Assembly (NCBI GenBank): GCA_023262185.1
Contig: JALRDO010000003.1
Span: 46,849 to 110,848 of the forward strand
Direction of reading: 5' to 3'
Length of the DNA stretch: 64,000 nt
From: Flavobacteriaceae bacterium
Lineage (GTDB): Bacteria > Bacteroidota > Bacteroidia > Flavobacteriales > Flavobacteriaceae
Positions 52,650 to 62,029 of the stretch are shown here, piece after piece; position 1 is the stretch's first letter; every line of letters starts with the position of its first letter. Both the position numbers and the translations under genes were made by a program. Under the pieces are notes generated by a model that was not told where the DNA came from, did not search any database, and saw only the letters and a list, made by a program, of their open reading frames with translations.

Positions 52650-55157
52650 TTAGTCTTTAGGAACCTCTATGTGCTGTCCTAAAAAAAGGGCATTTAAGAA
52701 CATGCGATTCATTCCGTAGGTGGTTCCTCTAAAGTTCGGATCGTCTGCGAATAAAACCACGCGTCCTGATCCCAATCGACTTACAAGTACAGCCGCAGAT
52801 TTACCTAAGAAGTCACGTTTATTGGCTTCAGAAATGTATCCGTCTACATGAGCATCTTCAGTATAGCGGGCTACTGTAGCGTAAGGATTTTTGCTAGGAG
52901 CAATCCAATTTGTGTTGTTCTTGTAGAAGGGGAGCACCTCTTGTGTGTAACCAAATCCTAGCGGATGGGTAAGATCGAGCGAAGCGTTCACGAAAACACC
53001 TCCAAGAGACTCTCTTCCGATGTGTTCGCTTGACTCGACGTAGGGTAGACGTTTAGTATCGTTGGCTTCAGGTTTTTCAATTACGGCTTCTTCAACCAGA
53101 TTGTTTGAGATGGCCCAAGTAGAGGCTGTTCCGATAGTGATCAGTGTATTTCCTTTTGAAATCCAGTCTTTTAGTCGCGATTGAAAGCTCTCAGGATAGC
53201 TTCCTGAAACCAAAACCAGTACGTTATACTGGTCTAAAGAGGCACGAGAAAGATTGCGCATTGGTATTTTAGTAATAGGCATACCGATACGCGTATCAAG
53301 TAGGTGCCATACTTCGCCTGCTTCGTAAGAGCGTGTTCCAGTTCCGATGGCCATGGCAGCTTTAGGTGTCTTTAAAGGCATCATGAATCGACTTCCGAGA
53401 TCCACTCCAGAACTACTCCATCCGGTCTCAGCGGCATATACGGTCAAATTAAATTTTTGAGCTTCACGCTCGAGTATTTCTTGTACGGCCTCAGGGCTCT
53501 TTTTTTGCAAAGAGACAGGAACGATGAGTGATCCGTAGTTGAATTGCTTGACTCCTTTATCGGTTTTTACTGCGAAAGGTTTGAAAGCCGCTGTGGGGAC
53601 TAAACCTTCTTTTTGAAGCGCATAGGTGAAGGCGGGTAGGTTGTAGTCGACAGCATCCACCACATAAGCGTAAGCACCATTGCTAACTGATACTTCAGCC
53701 TTTAGGTCTTCAGCCTTCACCGGCTTTAGGTTTGATGGAAGTCTGCTGATTCCGCTGTATTTCAACTGATAGAAATTTGCCAAAGACCAGGCAGAGGCGT
53801 CGTAATATACGCTATCACGGTATGCTTCATAGGTTTCAAAAGCAGTTTGTACAACGCGGTATTGAGGCTGTTTAGTCGGGATCACATATTCGCCATTTGA
53901 CGTGGTGTATACCTCGACCTTGTGATGTTCCATGAGCTTCAAAAAGGCCTTCGCCTTATTGCGATCAGGTTCATTGAAGGTATAAGCCTTCACAGGATCC
54001 TTAGCTGATCGGCTCATAGCACTTTCAAAAAACTTACGTTGATAGTCGCGCATAAAGGCCTTGTTCTCCACGGCTGCTTTAAGCGTTGTCATACTCGAAA
54101 CGTATTGGTTTCTGATGGTAAACGGAAAGGTGATTTCACCGAAATCCGTGGTTTGTTTTAATCCCCTTGAGCTTGCTTGCTCGAATAGAAGCCCTAATCC
54201 TCCTTGAAGATCAGGATACGAAGAGCCGTATCCTGGATAGGTTCCGTCAAACACTTCTCTTGAGAAATAGAACGATCCAATCGAATCTAATGCCTTTGAG
54301 AAGTACCCTCCGAAGAGTTCGTTTAGGTCTTCATAATTCTCTTTCGGCATAATAGGATCTTTAGATCCGTTGGGTTTCATAGGCTCGAAGAAGTAGGTAC
54401 TTTGCGATCCCATTTCATGAAAGTCTGTTACCACATTCGGATACCACTGGTGGTACCAATTGAGTTTCCCTTGACTCTCTGGATTTACCGCCAAAATCCA
54501 ATCACGGTTGAGGTCAAACCAGTAATGGTTGGTGCGTCCGCCCGGCCAGTATTCGTTGTGTTCGGCATCTTGAGGATCTGCTACGAGCGGGGTTCCCTTG
54601 TACATGTTGGCCCAATAGGTGTGTCGGTCTCTACCGTCAGGATTAATGGTTGGATCAATGAATATTACCGCATGGTCTAGGTAATGTAAGATCTCTTTAT
54701 TGGTAGAGGCGGTGAGTGTGTATGCGGATAGCAGGGCAGCTTCAGAGCTTGAAGGTTCGTTGCCGTGTACATTGTAGGCAAGATTCACGATAAGCGGAAG
54801 GTCTTTATCTGTTTGAGCAGATGAGAGCGGATCTACAGACTTTAGATGCTCCTTCTGAATCTCGTCAAGACGATTTAGGTTTTCAGGTGAAGAGATCACC
54901 AACATCACTAGTTTTCTGCCCTCATGGGTTCGACCGTATTCGATGAGTTTGGCCCGATCGCTCTCTGAGGCGAGCTGACTGAGATAGGCAACGATAAGAT
55001 CGTGTCTAGTATGCTGCTCTCCGATTCCGTAACCCAAAAATTCTTTGGGGCTAGAGACTTGGTCTTCATAAGGCTGAAAGCGCTTTAAAAAATAATCCTG
55101 GGCGCTAACCTGAGCCGATGCAAATAAAATTAGGAGTACGAGACTTAGCTTTTTCAT
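52650..55157 (-). CDS. M14-family zinc carboxypeptidase with C-terminal GATase1-like region
   Basis: This is an 835-residue secreted metallopeptidase. Signal peptide to about residue 19 (AQVSAQ). Zinc motifs of family M14: YNVHGNEPSSSE near residues 128-139 (His and Glu), DPTINPDGRDRH near 168-179, FDLNRDW near 215-221, and VTDFHEMGSQS near 242-252 with the third ligand. LLFEQASSRG near 328-337 carries the likely catalytic Glu. The second half, from about 480, resembles a class I glutamine amidotransferase-like domain (GNTLITIGTASTWAI). It lies 20 bases downstream of a longer paralogue, so both are one transcript. Confidence 0.9.
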   Translation of the reverse strand: MKKLSLVLLILFASAQVSAQDYFLKRFQPYEDQVSSPKEFLGYGIGEQHTRHDLIVAYLSQLASESDRAKLIEYGRTHEGRKLVMLVISSPENLNRLDEIQKEHLKSVDPLSSAQTDKDLPLIVNLAYNVHGNEPSSSEAALLSAYTLTASTNKEILHYLDHAVIFIDPTINPDGRDRHTYWANMYKGTPLVADPQDAEHNEYWPGGRTNHYWFDLNRDWILAVNPESQGKLNWYHQWYPNVVTDFHEMGSQSTYFFEPMKPNGSKDPIMPKENYEDLNELFGGYFSKALDSIGSFYFSREVFDGTYPGYGSSYPDLQGGLGLLFEQASSRGLKQTTDFGEITFPFTIRNQYVSSMTTLKAAVENKAFMRDYQRKFFESAMSRSAKDPVKAYTFNEPDRNKAKAFLKLMEHHKVEVYTTSNGEYVIPTKQPQYRVVQTAFETYEAYRDSVYYDASAWSLANFYQLKYSGISRLPSNLKPVKAEDLKAEVSVSNGAYAYVVDAVDYNLPAFTYALQKEGLVPTAAFKPFAVKTDKGVKQFNYGSLIVPVSLQKKSPEAVQEILEREAQKFNLTVYAAETGWSSSGVDLGSRFMMPLKTPKAAMAIGTGTRSYEAGEVWHLLDTRIGMPITKIPMRNLSRASLDQYNVLVLVSGSYPESFQSRLKDWISKGNTLITIGTASTWAISNNLVEEAVIEKPEANDTKRLPYVESSEHIGRESLGGVFVNASLDLTHPLGFGYTQEVLPFYKNNTNWIAPSKNPYATVARYTEDAHVDGYISEANKRDFLGKSAAVLVSRLGSGRVVLFADDPNFRGTTYGMNRMFLNALFLGQHIEVPKD

Positions 55158-55177
55158 GGTTCAAAATGCTTTTAAAA

Positions 55178-57952
55178 TTAATCGAGGTGATTCCAGTGCA
55201 TTAAGGTGTTCCAAAATAATCCGCTGTCGTGGTGATTGAGGTAGCGATCTAAGGGGTTGAAGGTAAAGGCGACGACGTGACCTTTTCCATGAGGTACATT
55301 GAAGATGGCTCCGTGCCCTACAATCTCATTTTCATTTCGAACCATTCCAGAGCGGACGTATTTTCGAGGCTTTTGCTCCGCTTTCTCAACCGCTTTTGGT
55401 TGCTGATCTTCAGCGAATCCCATGATTTCGCCTTCGTATGGTTTTTCATCACTTAATACTTCATCCCCATACTGTACAACCATATACTGGCGATCTCTTA
55501 ATGCCGTGCGGAGTAGTGGAGTGTTTCCTTTGTATAGATGAAATTGCTCAGGATAACCGTATAGGATTGGGCTTGAGCTCTGTCGAGTTTTGGCTGTTAT
55601 AATAGAACCCGGATGAAACAGTTTAGACGGACTATGGCTGCTCAGTTGAGAACCAATACCCAACTCAGCAACTATAGAAGAGCTGTTGTCGAGCGGTACC
55701 AGGATTCCTCCGGCCTTCACAAAGGCCTCGAGTTCATGTATACCTTCAAATCCTGGACCTCCGGTCATATCATCGGTGGCGTCTGGGGTGCCATGGGCCT
55801 GAAATTGGGCGGTTTTTGTAAAAGGCATCGGACCAAATGACGCGTCAACACCGTGAATGAATCGCTTGGCGTCACCGCGTTGGTGAGGAATGACAATCAC
55901 ATCGTAAGCATTCTTAAGCTTGCCATTTTTTAAATCGTCTTTGTCAATGCTGGTGTATGGAATTCCTTTTTGTTCAAGAGTGAAGCGCACCCATCCTTCA
56001 GCCTGGGTATCGGTCCAGCTATGAAATACCGCTATTCTAGGCAGGGTTATGGCTCTAAGCGAAGATCCGCTGGTATCGGTTGCCTTAAGATCAAGCGAAT
56101 AGCGTGCTGCGAGTTCATTGGCCTGTGCAGTGCTTAGACCCTTGAAGACTAGAGATCCGGCCTTGAGCGTATCTGAAGCCACAATGAGTGACTGATCCGA
56201 AACATAGGCCTTGGCTCCTCGGGCGATATCTTTTAATCCGTAAAGGGCCGTTAGAGCGGTAGACTGGGCCTTGTAGTCGAGCATATAGTCACTACCACTA
56301 CCGTCAATCGCGCCAGCATAAGTTACTTCTTCAGTGATCAATGCGAGTTGTTCTTGAGCTTCAAAGACGGTCTCGTTTTCTTTTACATCGACTCCATAGA
56401 GCATACTCAAGGTCCAAGCAATGGCGTCGTATGGCGGAAACTTCGCCTCTTTAGGGTATTGCTGTGGAGTAAGTAAATCGTAAGCCAGTTTGCTGTAGGG
56501 TTGGTCAAGTTTTACGATATAATCTCCTTTTTGATCTCCTTCAATGACTTGATGAACTTCTATGCCTTGGGCACGCAGTTGGTTTACCAGATAGGCAGTC
56601 ATTGCTGCATCTCTCTGCTCACTAGGAATGGTAAATTGTTTGGTCTTGTTTTTGCTGGCAAATCGGGTATTGTTGACACTTTTTTGATAGAAATTTTTAA
56701 GTAGGTTTTCTCGATTTTCTGCAGCATAGCTCAAGGATGCAAGTACACCTGCCTGCATGTAATTCGTATTATTTCTAGCCGACCAGTTGACCATACCTGA
56801 AGCAGGGTCTGGGCGATACCATTCTCTTGAAGTTACAGGGTCTCCAGCGTATTTGCTTTTTGTCAGATCACGCAGATAAGTATTGGCTCCAGCGTTACCA
56901 AAGGTTTCATAGAAGCGTCCTACTGAGTTATGCGTGTTCGCCACCCATACGCCATAGCCTGGCCACCATCCGTCGTAAAAAGCCCAGTTGAAGACTCCAG
57001 GTAGCCCTTGAGAAGAGAGGCTGGTCATCTCATAATTCGCAATGGTTTGCCATTCTCCGATCGTGATCGGATCGACGTTTTCATTATATGGACCGGTTCC
57101 GGTAGAAATGTAAAGCAAGGGCACTGATTCGTGCAGATCGAGCATCACATTTGGATGCCAATCGTAATAAATTTTAAAGATGTTTTTGGTGATCTCTTGG
57201 GTTATTTGTAATCCATCGCGGTTGTTGTCGTGAAACACATAACGCCCCCAATAAGGGGTTGAACGCGGAAATCCATCGTCCCACTGTTCACGGAACTTGC
57301 TGTAGCGATGGTACCAGTCTACTTGTTTGTCGCGTCCGTCAGGTTCAGAAACGGGGTTAATCAGCACAACCACGTTTGAGCGTATTTTTTGGATCTCTTC
57401 AGAGTCGTCGGTGATCAAGCGATAGGCCAGTTCCATCAGCATCTCAGGGGAACCCATTTCTGTTGAGTGCATTCCTCCATTGAGGTAGTAGACGCTTTTA
57501 CCCTCGGCAATTAATTGTTCGGCGCGCTTTTGATCGGTTACTCTGGGATCAGAGAGTTCGGTCATGATACGTTTGTATAGGTCAGAATGCGCCACGGTTT
57601 CTTCGCTTGAAATCATTACCAAGTGAATCGGGCGGCCTTCTTCGCTAGTACCTACTTGCTCCACTTTAATGCGGTTTGAGACCTCAGCTAAGGTCTTGTA
57701 GTAGCCATAAATTTCTGAGGTGTTGTGCATCACTCCAGGAGCCCCAATGATTGTTCCGAAGTGTTTAAGCGGAGAAGGTATGGTGGGGTGATCAATGATT
57801 TTTGATACCGATTCAGGATAGAACCGCTCGTCAGTGGTGAATTCTCTGATCTGTTGCTCGTAATTGAGATCGCGCTCTTGAGCTTTAAGCCATTGAGTGC
57901 CTCCTAGAACCAGTAGGCACAAGGCGAATAGGGTAGATGTTTTGGTATACAT
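55178..57952 (-). CDS. M14-family zinc carboxypeptidase, longer paralogue
   Basis: This is a 924-residue secreted peptidase of family M14. Signal peptide to about 24 (WLKAQE). Motifs: LNGGMHSTEMGSPEM near residues 155-169, NPVSEPDGRDKQ near 198-209, HDNNRDGLQI near 242-251, VMLDLHESVPL near 269-279, and FYETFGNAGA near 347-356 with the likely catalytic Glu. The C-terminal half again looks like a GATase1-type domain (IAVFHSWTDTQAEGWVR, then MTGGPGFEGIHELEAFVKAG). It is the first gene of the pair. Gene duplication with divergence is clear from the shared layout. Confidence 0.9.
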   Translation of the reverse strand: MYTKTSTLFALCLLVLGGTQWLKAQERDLNYEQQIREFTTDERFYPESVSKIIDHPTIPSPLKHFGTIIGAPGVMHNTSEIYGYYKTLAEVSNRIKVEQVGTSEEGRPIHLVMISSEETVAHSDLYKRIMTELSDPRVTDQKRAEQLIAEGKSVYYLNGGMHSTEMGSPEMLMELAYRLITDDSEEIQKIRSNVVVLINPVSEPDGRDKQVDWYHRYSKFREQWDDGFPRSTPYWGRYVFHDNNRDGLQITQEITKNIFKIYYDWHPNVMLDLHESVPLLYISTGTGPYNENVDPITIGEWQTIANYEMTSLSSQGLPGVFNWAFYDGWWPGYGVWVANTHNSVGRFYETFGNAGANTYLRDLTKSKYAGDPVTSREWYRPDPASGMVNWSARNNTNYMQAGVLASLSYAAENRENLLKNFYQKSVNNTRFASKNKTKQFTIPSEQRDAAMTAYLVNQLRAQGIEVHQVIEGDQKGDYIVKLDQPYSKLAYDLLTPQQYPKEAKFPPYDAIAWTLSMLYGVDVKENETVFEAQEQLALITEEVTYAGAIDGSGSDYMLDYKAQSTALTALYGLKDIARGAKAYVSDQSLIVASDTLKAGSLVFKGLSTAQANELAARYSLDLKATDTSGSSLRAITLPRIAVFHSWTDTQAEGWVRFTLEQKGIPYTSIDKDDLKNGKLKNAYDVIVIPHQRGDAKRFIHGVDASFGPMPFTKTAQFQAHGTPDATDDMTGGPGFEGIHELEAFVKAGGILVPLDNSSSIVAELGIGSQLSSHSPSKLFHPGSIITAKTRQSSSPILYGYPEQFHLYKGNTPLLRTALRDRQYMVVQYGDEVLSDEKPYEGEIMGFAEDQQPKAVEKAEQKPRKYVRSGMVRNENEIVGHGAIFNVPHGKGHVVAFTFNPLDRYLNHHDSGLFWNTLMHWNHLD

Positions 57953-58025
57953 AAGGTTAACGCATAAGAAGAGTTAAGATAACGAGATAATCTGCAAGAC
58001 GAACAGCTTTAGTCAGAAAGTATGT

Positions 58026-58733
58026 TTAGCGGCGTAAGCTCCAGACTTCATAGATAGGGTCGCCTCGACTGCTCAAGCCTGAATGATGCCAATCGCCTTC
58101 TTTTAATTCGAAGTCGAAGGCTAGTGCGGCACCTACACGGCTATTGTCTCTTGAAAAGAATTCAATGTGTTCGGTGTAAACCCCATCAATAGTGGTGTAA
58201 CGTCCACCGCCTGTTCCCATAAACTGTTTGGTTTCAGTATTGTAGGCGATCCACTGAAAACGCGTGCCTGATAAGATTTTCATGGTCTTTCTGGGTTGAT
58301 CGGTTGATCGAGGAACTAATTCTTCTCCTTGTTTACGTGCTGACATGAGCCAAGCTCCTGCAAGTGCACCTGGAGTGTTTGTATCGATTTGAGAAAATTC
58401 TAGCCCCATCCCTTCGGCCCGATAACCGTTGGCGCTAGGTACGAGATTAAAGCGAAGTGTTTCTCCTACTTGTTCAGGCTGCTCGGAGTCGAATTCTAAA
58501 GTGAGACTCCACTCAGCGCCTTCAAGTTGCCATGCGCCCCCAATGGTTCTTATAAATTCCCCTTTTGAAGCCCCAAACCAGCTAATGGCTTGGTAGCCTT
58601 CTGAGACGATAGAAATAACACTCACTTCTTTGAGATTGGCATCTTGTGTCTTGGCCTGCCATGCGCCCAAGGGAGATTGTGCTGTGAGGATGAGGCCTGA
58701 AAGACCCATGAGGATAGAAAATAGCGTCTTCAT
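58026..58733 (-). CDS. Secreted protein of unknown function
   Basis: This is a 235-residue protein with a signal peptide (to about 19, LILTAQ). Two similar beta-rich halves are visible, each with a GAW start (GAWQAKTQ near residue 23, GAWLMSARK near 126) and a repeat of the pattern RTIGGAWQLEG / FMGTGGGRYT. This suggests an internal duplication of a lipocalin-like barrel. It resembles Bacteroidota proteins labelled 'membrane or secreted protein', possibly DUF4488-like, but I am not sure. I chose the ATG at 58733. It is divergent from the coiled-coil membrane gene. Confidence 0.7.
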   Translation of the reverse strand: MKTLFSILMGLSGLILTAQSPLGAWQAKTQDANLKEVSVISIVSEGYQAISWFGASKGEFIRTIGGAWQLEGAEWSLTLEFDSEQPEQVGETLRFNLVPSANGYRAEGMGLEFSQIDTNTPGALAGAWLMSARKQGEELVPRSTDQPRKTMKILSGTRFQWIAYNTETKQFMGTGGGRYTTIDGVYTEHIEFFSRDNSRVGAALAFDFELKEGDWHHSGLSSRGDPIYEVWSLRR

Positions 58734-58758
58734 CTGCTTTAAAATAGTCTTGAGAATG

Positions 58759-58813
58759 TACAAAATAGTTAGCTTTAAAAACCCAAAACAATGGGTTGAC
58801 CTAACTATTTGTA
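58759..58813. promoter_or_regulatory. Nested inverted repeats between two divergent genes
   Basis: TACAAAATAGTTAG at 58759-58772 faces CTAACTATTTGTA at 58801-58813 (13-bp arms, one extra A). Inside it AACCCA at 58780-58785 faces TGGGTT at 58792-58797. Each outer arm contains a TAACTATTT(T)G stretch like a -7 element pointing outward. The layout fits two divergent promoters with a shared operator. Confidence 0.45.
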
Positions 58814-58815
58814 TT

Positions 58816-59298
58816 ATGAAGAGGATATTAAATTCATTTCAAGCCTTGGTGCTTCTCACCATAGCACTATGGTTTCTTTCAGCCTTAGCTATTTTATATT
58901 TTATTGATGATTGGGGTGCTAGAGGAACATTTGGAGATCTTTTCGGTGCTGTTAATGCCTTATTTTCTGGATTAGCCTTTGCAGGATTGCTTTACTCGTT
59001 ATTAGAAAATAAACGTCAAATCATGGCGCAACAAGAAGAATTGATATTGAACCGTCAAGAGTTACTTAAAGCCCGAAAAATTCAAGAAAAAACTGAAAAG
59101 GCTATAGAAGCTCAAGTGTCTCAAATGAAGAATACCGCCCGCTTGAGTGGGTTGAATACACTTGTGAATTATTTCACTGCCAAAATAAACGATGCGAATA
59201 GCACAGATGAAGAAATTCAGGTAGCCAAAGAAAAGCGTCGAGAAGCGATCCGTGAGATAGATCGTCTAATTAAGTGGGCAAACGCTGACGATTTTTAA
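58816..59298 (+). CDS. Membrane protein with two helices and a coiled coil
   Basis: This is a 160-residue protein. Two hydrophobic helices (about residues 10-30 and 45-65) are followed by a long Glu/Gln/Lys-rich coiled coil (about 66-110) and a helical end (REAIREIDRLIKWANADDF). I chose the ATG at 58816; the frame is open for 186 bases further upstream, but this runs back into the opposite gene. The layout is common in small Bacteroidota membrane proteins and in phage-related proteins. No family was recognised and the function is unknown. Confidence 0.68.
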   Translation: MKRILNSFQALVLLTIALWFLSALAILYFIDDWGARGTFGDLFGAVNALFSGLAFAGLLYSLLENKRQIMAQQEELILNRQELLKARKIQEKTEKAIEAQVSQMKNTARLSGLNTLVNYFTAKINDANSTDEEIQVAKEKRREAIREIDRLIKWANADDF

Positions 59299-59328
59299 GT
59301 ATCTTATTGAACTTATATGTTGAATTTT

Positions 59329-61014
59329 ATGGGAAATAGAAGATCCTTTCTGAAAAAATCTTTGGCTGGTGGACTGGTTGGAGCGCTTCCAGTTTCAGCC
59401 TTAACGGCTTGTTCTGAAAGTGCCTCTAGTGCGTCGGATAGCACCACTAAATCAATTTCACAAAATGGTAAAATCACCTTCTTGCAGACCACAGACGTTC
59501 ACTGTCAATTGCATCAGCACGATGAGCTCTTCTGGGAGAATGAAGAAATCGTCTTTAGAAAAACAGGAGGATACGCCCACTTGTCAACCGCATTGAAGCA
59601 GCTAAAGGCTGAAAATCCTGACAACACCATCGTTATGGATACCGGAGATATGTTTCAAGGTTCAATGCTATCGGTGCGAACAGAAGGGGACGCTTTTATC
59701 CCCATACTCAATGCGATGAACTACGACTTATACCATCCTGGAAATTGGGAGGTGGTGTATTACAAAGATCGCATGCAGCATCTTTTGGGTGGACTCAAAG
59801 CGCCTAAAGTGTGCACCAACATGTACCATGACTTAGGAGACGGAAAAAGAGGAGAACTCATCTTTCAGCCTTATCAGATTTACAATCGCCTTGGAGTGAA
59901 AATTGGGTTTCTTGGATATACAGATCATCTGGTTCCCAAACGCCAATCTCCGCTCTATTCTAAGGGGATCATCTATACCGAGGCTAAAGAAAACTTAAAG
60001 CATTATGTAGATGTATTGCGCAACCAAGAGAAATGTGATCTAGTGATTATCTTGTCACACATGGGATTGTCTCAGCAGATTGCGCTCGGAAATCATCCTG
60101 ATTGCGAAGGGGTTGATTACATCTTCGGGGCAGACACGCATGAAAGGGTTAGAAAGCCTATTCAAGGTAAATACACCAAAATTGTTGAGCCAGGAGCCTT
60201 CGGTTCGTTCATCGGTAAACTTGAAATTGAGGTCAAAGACGGTAAAATGGGTGAGCATCACTACGAGCTTGTTGAGGTCGATCCGAATCGCTTCGAAGCA
60301 GACCCTGAAATGGTAACCCTAGTCGAAGAACTAGAAGCCCCACACAAAGAGGCTATCAATACAGTGATCGGTTATTCAAAGCAACCACTATACCGCTACT
60401 TTGTGGTTGAAAATACCATTGACACTATGATTGTCGACGCTTTAAAATGGCGGATCAATGTCGACGTGGTATTGTCGAACGGCTTCAGGTTCTGTCCGCC
60501 TCGTGTTCCGGATGAATCGGGATTGGTGCCTATTACTGAGGGGTACCTCTACGATATGCTACCCGTTGAAGCAACCGTGAGAACCGGAAAAGTGAAGGGT
60601 AAACAATTGCTTGCTTGGTTAGAGAAAGAATTGCAAAACGTTTTTGCTGAAGACGCTTCAAAACGCTTCGGAGGATGGGTGGTGCGCTTCAAAGGAATGA
60701 AAGTTGAATTCAAGGCCTTTGCCGATTTTGGTGAGCGTATTCAAAAAGTTGTCATTGCAGACGAGCCTCTAGATTTAGATCGCGAATACACCATATGTGC
60801 ATGCGAACGTGAAGGAGATCCAGAAGATGTTTTGTGCCGCATGACAGGGGTAAAGGAGACCAAGAATACGGAGTACACCTTGCATGGAGTGGTTAAAGAT
60901 TACCTCAAAGAATTTTCACCAGTGGATCCGGTACTTCGTCATGATTCGAAAGTATTAGATGCTCCTCTCACACTACTCACTCAGGTTTCGGGTGTAGACT
61001 ATAAGTTTGTGTAA
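59329..61014 (+). CDS. Tat-exported SoxB-like metallophosphatase / 5'-nucleotidase
   Basis: This is a 561-residue periplasmic enzyme with the two-domain 5'-nucleotidase fold. Tat signal NRRSFLKKSLAGG at residues 3-15. Metal site: LQTTDVHCQLHQHDEL near residues 52-67, MDTGDMFQGS near 105-114, HPGNWEV near 141-147 with Trp where most relatives have GNHE, ILSHMGLSQ near 242-250 and FGADTHERVRKP near 267-278. The C-terminal domain has LSNGFRFCPP near 382. The Trp and the GFR stretch recall SoxB-type thiosulfohydrolases, but no other sox gene is in the window. An upstream in-frame ATG lies at 59317. Nucleotide scavenging is the safer reading. Confidence 0.85.
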   Translation: MGNRRSFLKKSLAGGLVGALPVSALTACSESASSASDSTTKSISQNGKITFLQTTDVHCQLHQHDELFWENEEIVFRKTGGYAHLSTALKQLKAENPDNTIVMDTGDMFQGSMLSVRTEGDAFIPILNAMNYDLYHPGNWEVVYYKDRMQHLLGGLKAPKVCTNMYHDLGDGKRGELIFQPYQIYNRLGVKIGFLGYTDHLVPKRQSPLYSKGIIYTEAKENLKHYVDVLRNQEKCDLVIILSHMGLSQQIALGNHPDCEGVDYIFGADTHERVRKPIQGKYTKIVEPGAFGSFIGKLEIEVKDGKMGEHHYELVEVDPNRFEADPEMVTLVEELEAPHKEAINTVIGYSKQPLYRYFVVENTIDTMIVDALKWRINVDVVLSNGFRFCPPRVPDESGLVPITEGYLYDMLPVEATVRTGKVKGKQLLAWLEKELQNVFAEDASKRFGGWVVRFKGMKVEFKAFADFGERIQKVVIADEPLDLDREYTICACEREGDPEDVLCRMTGVKETKNTEYTLHGVVKDYLKEFSPVDPVLRHDSKVLDAPLTLLTQVSGVDYKFV

Positions 61015-61083
61015 CGCGCATTTCCGTTGTTTCTTTGGCCTGCCAAAATATTGTTCGGTGACGGGTAAACGATACACACGATT

Positions 61084-61974
61084 ATGAAATTTGTGCTTGT
61101 AAGTGCTCTTAGTGCTTTTCTATTTACTTCTATTCAAGCTCAAACACTAGATAGCCTACAGGTAAACAAAAGGGCCAATTGGGGGGTCAACTTTGCCAAT
61201 GTCGGTCTTTCAAATTGGACGGCAGGAGGAGAGAGTTCTGTGGCCTTAGGTACGGTGTTCAACGCTAAGATCGTTCGAAAAGAGAATTTTGGTACCTGGA
61301 CGAGTCAATTCGATTTTGCCCTCGGTGGCGCTCGCCTCGGGGATAAAAATTTTAGAAAAACAGATGATAACATCATCCTACAATCGAAGTACACCAAGAA
61401 ATTCAGTGAAAAGTTCAGGTCGGCTGCTATTGTGGTCTTTAGAACTCAATTATTGAACGGATTGGTGTACAAGCCAGATCCTTCTGACCCCGATCAACTG
61501 TTAAAAGAAAAGATCTCAGGATTGTTATCTCCTGGTTACCTTTCGCTCAACTTGGGTTTTGATTATGAGCCTGGAGACTATCTCAGTGTTTCCTTCGCAC
61601 CTACCTCTGGAAAGTTTACGATTGTGACAGACTCTGAACTGTCAGAAGCGGGCGCATTCGGTATTGAAAAGGGCAAGAATTCACGTTCAGAACTTGGAGT
61701 CAACCTCTTAATAGCCGTTGATGTAGATCTCATGGAGAATATGAATCTCAAAAGCAGTCTCAACTTGTTTACTAATTACGGCACCTTCGGAACAATCGAT
61801 ACTAACTGGGAGAATCTTATTGTCATGAAGGTAAATAAATACTTCAATGCCAGTTTAGGGACCCAGTTGATCTACGATAAAGACATCCTGATCACCAAAG
61901 ATGATGGAACGCTAGGCAACGCCATTCAATTCAAACACATTTTAAATTTAGGCTTCAATTACTCGCTCTTCTAG
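61084..61974 (+). CDS. DUF3078 outer-membrane beta-barrel-like protein
   Basis: This is a 296-residue exported protein of the DUF3078 family, probably an outer-membrane barrel. Signal peptide to about residue 19 (SIQAQ). The family start NWGVNFANVGLSNWTAGGES near residues 30-49 is followed by alternating aromatic/polar beta-strands and ends in the barrel-type FNYSLF. It follows the SoxB-like gene by 69 bases on the same strand. No function is known for the family. Confidence 0.82.
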   Translation: MKFVLVSALSAFLFTSIQAQTLDSLQVNKRANWGVNFANVGLSNWTAGGESSVALGTVFNAKIVRKENFGTWTSQFDFALGGARLGDKNFRKTDDNIILQSKYTKKFSEKFRSAAIVVFRTQLLNGLVYKPDPSDPDQLLKEKISGLLSPGYLSLNLGFDYEPGDYLSVSFAPTSGKFTIVTDSELSEAGAFGIEKGKNSRSELGVNLLIAVDVDLMENMNLKSSLNLFTNYGTFGTIDTNWENLIVMKVNKYFNASLGTQLIYDKDILITKDDGTLGNAIQFKHILNLGFNYSLF

Positions 61975-62029
61975 AAAGCACTTTTAATTACTTCTTCAGG
62001 TTGTGCATTATAATAGATACCTTGTATCT

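Noticed and set aside
58630..58815. Upstream extension of the 160-aa membrane protein
   Set aside because: It would run back through the divergent promoter region into the opposite gene.
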